Source: an uncultured Clostridia bacterium (GTDB lineage Bacteria > Bacillota > Clostridia > Christensenellales > Aristaeellaceae). Taken from it: a DNA stretch of 7,287 bases. The notes beneath the pieces were generated by a model. The model had not been told where the DNA came from and made no database searches. It saw only the letters and a list, made by a program, of their open reading frames with translations. Made by a program: the position numbers and the translations under genes. The stretch covers positions 1 to 7,287 of the forward strand of contig CAJFUU010000080.1 of assembly GCA_904420265.1 (NCBI GenBank). The letters are read 5' to 3'. Positions 6,077 through 7,287 of the stretch are shown here, in pieces. Each line of letters starts with the position of its first letter. The first letter of the stretch is position 1.

Positions 6077-6117
6077 GTAAGCGGCAATCTTGCATAAGAA
6101 AGGAAGGCCGTATATCC

Positions 6118-7161
6118 ATGAAAAAAAGCGAACTGACGCGCCTGCGCAAATACGCGGGCAACCCCGAAACGATTTTTGGCGCAAAAGACTATACCTTTAA
6201 CGACGGCCCCGCGCGGGGCATGCGCGCCTTTGACCTGGACAATGGCAAGGGCATCGCCATGACCGTGCTGGCCGACCGCGGGCTGGACATTCCCTTCCTG
6301 CATTTCAAGGGCGTGAACGTGGGTTTCGGCGCCAAAGTGGGCCTGCGCGGGCCGCATCTGTACGCTGAAGACGCCGGGCGCGGCTTCCTGCGGCAGTTCT
6401 ATGCCGGCATGCTCACCACCTGCGGTTTGACCTACGCCGGTTCCAGTTGCGAAGACGGCGGCGTGAAGCTGGGCCTGCACGGGCCGTACAGCAACACCCC
6501 CGCGGCGCATGTGAACTGCGACAGCGTTGTGGAAGACGACGAAATCGTGCTGCGCCTGCGCGGCGAAGTGCGCGAAGCCTGCGTGTTCGGCGACAATTTG
6601 GTGCTCAGCCGCGAAATTCGCCTGCACACGGAGAAGAATGTCTATGAAGTGATCGACAGCGTCGAAAACCAGGGGCAGCTTCCCGCGCCGATGATGCTGA
6701 TTTACCACATTAACTTCGGCTATCCCATGCTCGACGAAGGCGCGCGCATCTACGTCAACGCCGCCAAGGTGGAGCCGCGCGACGATTTCGCCCGCCAGGG
6801 CCTTGCCAACCACGACCGCATGGAAGAGCCCGGCGTCGGCCGCGAGGAACAGTGCTACTTCCACACGGATTTCCCGCAAAACGGCCTGGCCGTGCTGCAC
6901 AACGAAAAGCTGGGCATGGCCGCCGCGCTGCGCTTCGACGCCAAGGCGCTGCCCCTTCTGTGCGAATGGAAGTGCATGCGCGCCGGCGATTACGCGCTGG
7001 GCTTGGAGCCGACCACTTCGGGCGTGCTCTCCCGTGTGGAGGCGCGCGAAAACGGCACGCTCGTTACGCTCGAACCCGGTCAGGTCTACCGCTCCGGCTT
7101 TACCATGGAGCTGATGGACGATCCCGCCGCTATCGAGGCCGTCAAGGCCGAGGCGCGCTGA
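6118..7161 (+). CDS. DUF4432 aldose 1-epimerase family protein
   Basis: A 347-residue cytoplasmic protein of the galactose-mutarotase-like fold. Typical family stretches are RGMRAFDLDNGKG (33-45), VLADRGLDI (50-58), GMLTTCGLTYAG (97-108), GLHGPYSNTPA (119-129), MLIYHINFGYPML (193-205, H197) and GLEPTTSGV (E297 start of EPTT). Histidines H121 and H197 and acidic E297 are the likely active-site residues by analogy with mutarotases; that is inference. The family is thought to act on sugars, but the substrate is not known from sequence. ATG 6118 is chosen because AGGAAGG lies 10 nt upstream; extending to 6010 would run through the promoter. Length is near the usual 330-360. It is monocistronic, with its own promoter and a strong terminator, and divergent from the kinase operon. 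Confidence 0.92.
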   Translation: MKKSELTRLRKYAGNPETIFGAKDYTFNDGPARGMRAFDLDNGKGIAMTVLADRGLDIPFLHFKGVNVGFGAKVGLRGPHLYAEDAGRGFLRQFYAGMLTTCGLTYAGSSCEDGGVKLGLHGPYSNTPAAHVNCDSVVEDDEIVLRLRGEVREACVFGDNLVLSREIRLHTEKNVYEVIDSVENQGQLPAPMMLIYHINFGYPMLDEGARIYVNAAKVEPRDDFARQGLANHDRMEEPGVGREEQCYFHTDFPQNGLAVLHNEKLGMAAALRFDAKALPLLCEWKCMRAGDYALGLEPTTSGVLSRVEARENGTLVTLEPGQVYRSGFTMELMDDPAAIEAVKAEAR

Positions 7162-7174
7162 CAACCGCCCGCAG

Positions 7175-7206
7175 AAACGCCGCTTCCCCGAAGGGGAGCG
7201 GCGTTT
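7175..7206 (+). terminator. Hairpin terminator behind the DUF4432 gene
   Basis: AAACGCCGCTTCCC, loop CGAA, GGGGAGCGGCGTTT: a 14-bp stem with one G-T pair, starting 13 nt after the stop. Only TTT follows within the stem, so the T-tract is short, and the symmetric A/T ends could serve both strands. Confidence 0.75.
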
Positions 7207-7213
7207 CAGAGCG

Positions 7214-7287
7214 CTGACAAAGCCTGCAAACGCAAAAATTGCCCGGATAAGAAGGAAAACCGGGGGGATTTTTGCTTCCTGCGTCAG
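7214..7287. repeat. Imperfect inverted repeat reaching the window end
   Basis: CTGAC (7214-7218) pairs with GTCAG (7283-7287), and GCAAAAAT (7232-7239) with ATTTTTGC (7268-7275). Inside these, GCCCGG and CCGGGGGG can pair around an A-rich loop. The element may be a terminator of a gene lying to the right on the minus strand, or a small mobile repeat cut by the window edge. Confidence 0.4.

Noticed and set aside
6070..7164. Minus-strand 364-codon open frame opposite the DUF4432 gene
   Set aside because: Antisense shadow; the plus strand encodes the full conserved family with promoter, ribosome site and terminator.

Overview
The window looks like part of a fairly GC-rich chromosome of a Gram-positive-type bacterium, most likely a clostridial Firmicute. 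The reasons are strong AGGAGG-type ribosome binding sites, sigma-A-like TTGACA/TATAAT promoters, compact intrinsic terminators, a short KdpD/KdpE-type two-component pair and a DUF4432 sugar-epimerase-like protein. This placement is an inference; no rRNA or marker gene is present.

Layout. 1-736 has no convincing gene. 737-1366 (minus) is a self-contained unit: promoter, small J-domain/TPR-like protein, terminator. 1503-2174 (plus) is a second self-contained unit: promoter, a two-helix membrane protein with a C-terminal His/Cys metal-site motif, terminator. 2175-2478 is gene-free. From about 2479 to 4012 runs the most unusual part of the window. A degenerate 24-31 nt motif recurs about every 60 nt (20 copies to 3604, two more at 3934-4012) and separates largely unrelated 30-35 nt segments. 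The period and the repeat sequence (GTTTTCCC, then GC-rich, then GGG/GGC, then ATTCYCC) match a type I-E CRISPR array (29 nt repeat plus 32 nt spacer), but no two repeats are identical and no cas gene is in view. I read it as a decayed CRISPR array. It is interrupted by a small minus-strand gene (3669-3863) with its own ribosome binding site and terminator, whose reading frame is broken by adjacent in-frame TGA and TAG codons.

4206-5961 (minus) encodes a KdpD-like sensor kinase and a KdpE-like response regulator, overlapping by 8 nt, driven by an extended -10 promoter. Divergently, 6118-7161 (plus) encodes a DUF4432 (aldose 1-epimerase family) protein with its own promoter and a 14-bp hairpin terminator. 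An imperfect inverted repeat runs to the window end.

How the parts fit. The kinase and regulator form one signalling operon. The epimerase-like gene shares only their divergent control region, so co-regulation is possible but unproven. The J-domain gene and the membrane-protein gene are separate, divergently transcribed units sharing a control region that holds overlapping inverted repeats. The relic array between the intact units marks a stretch under little selection.
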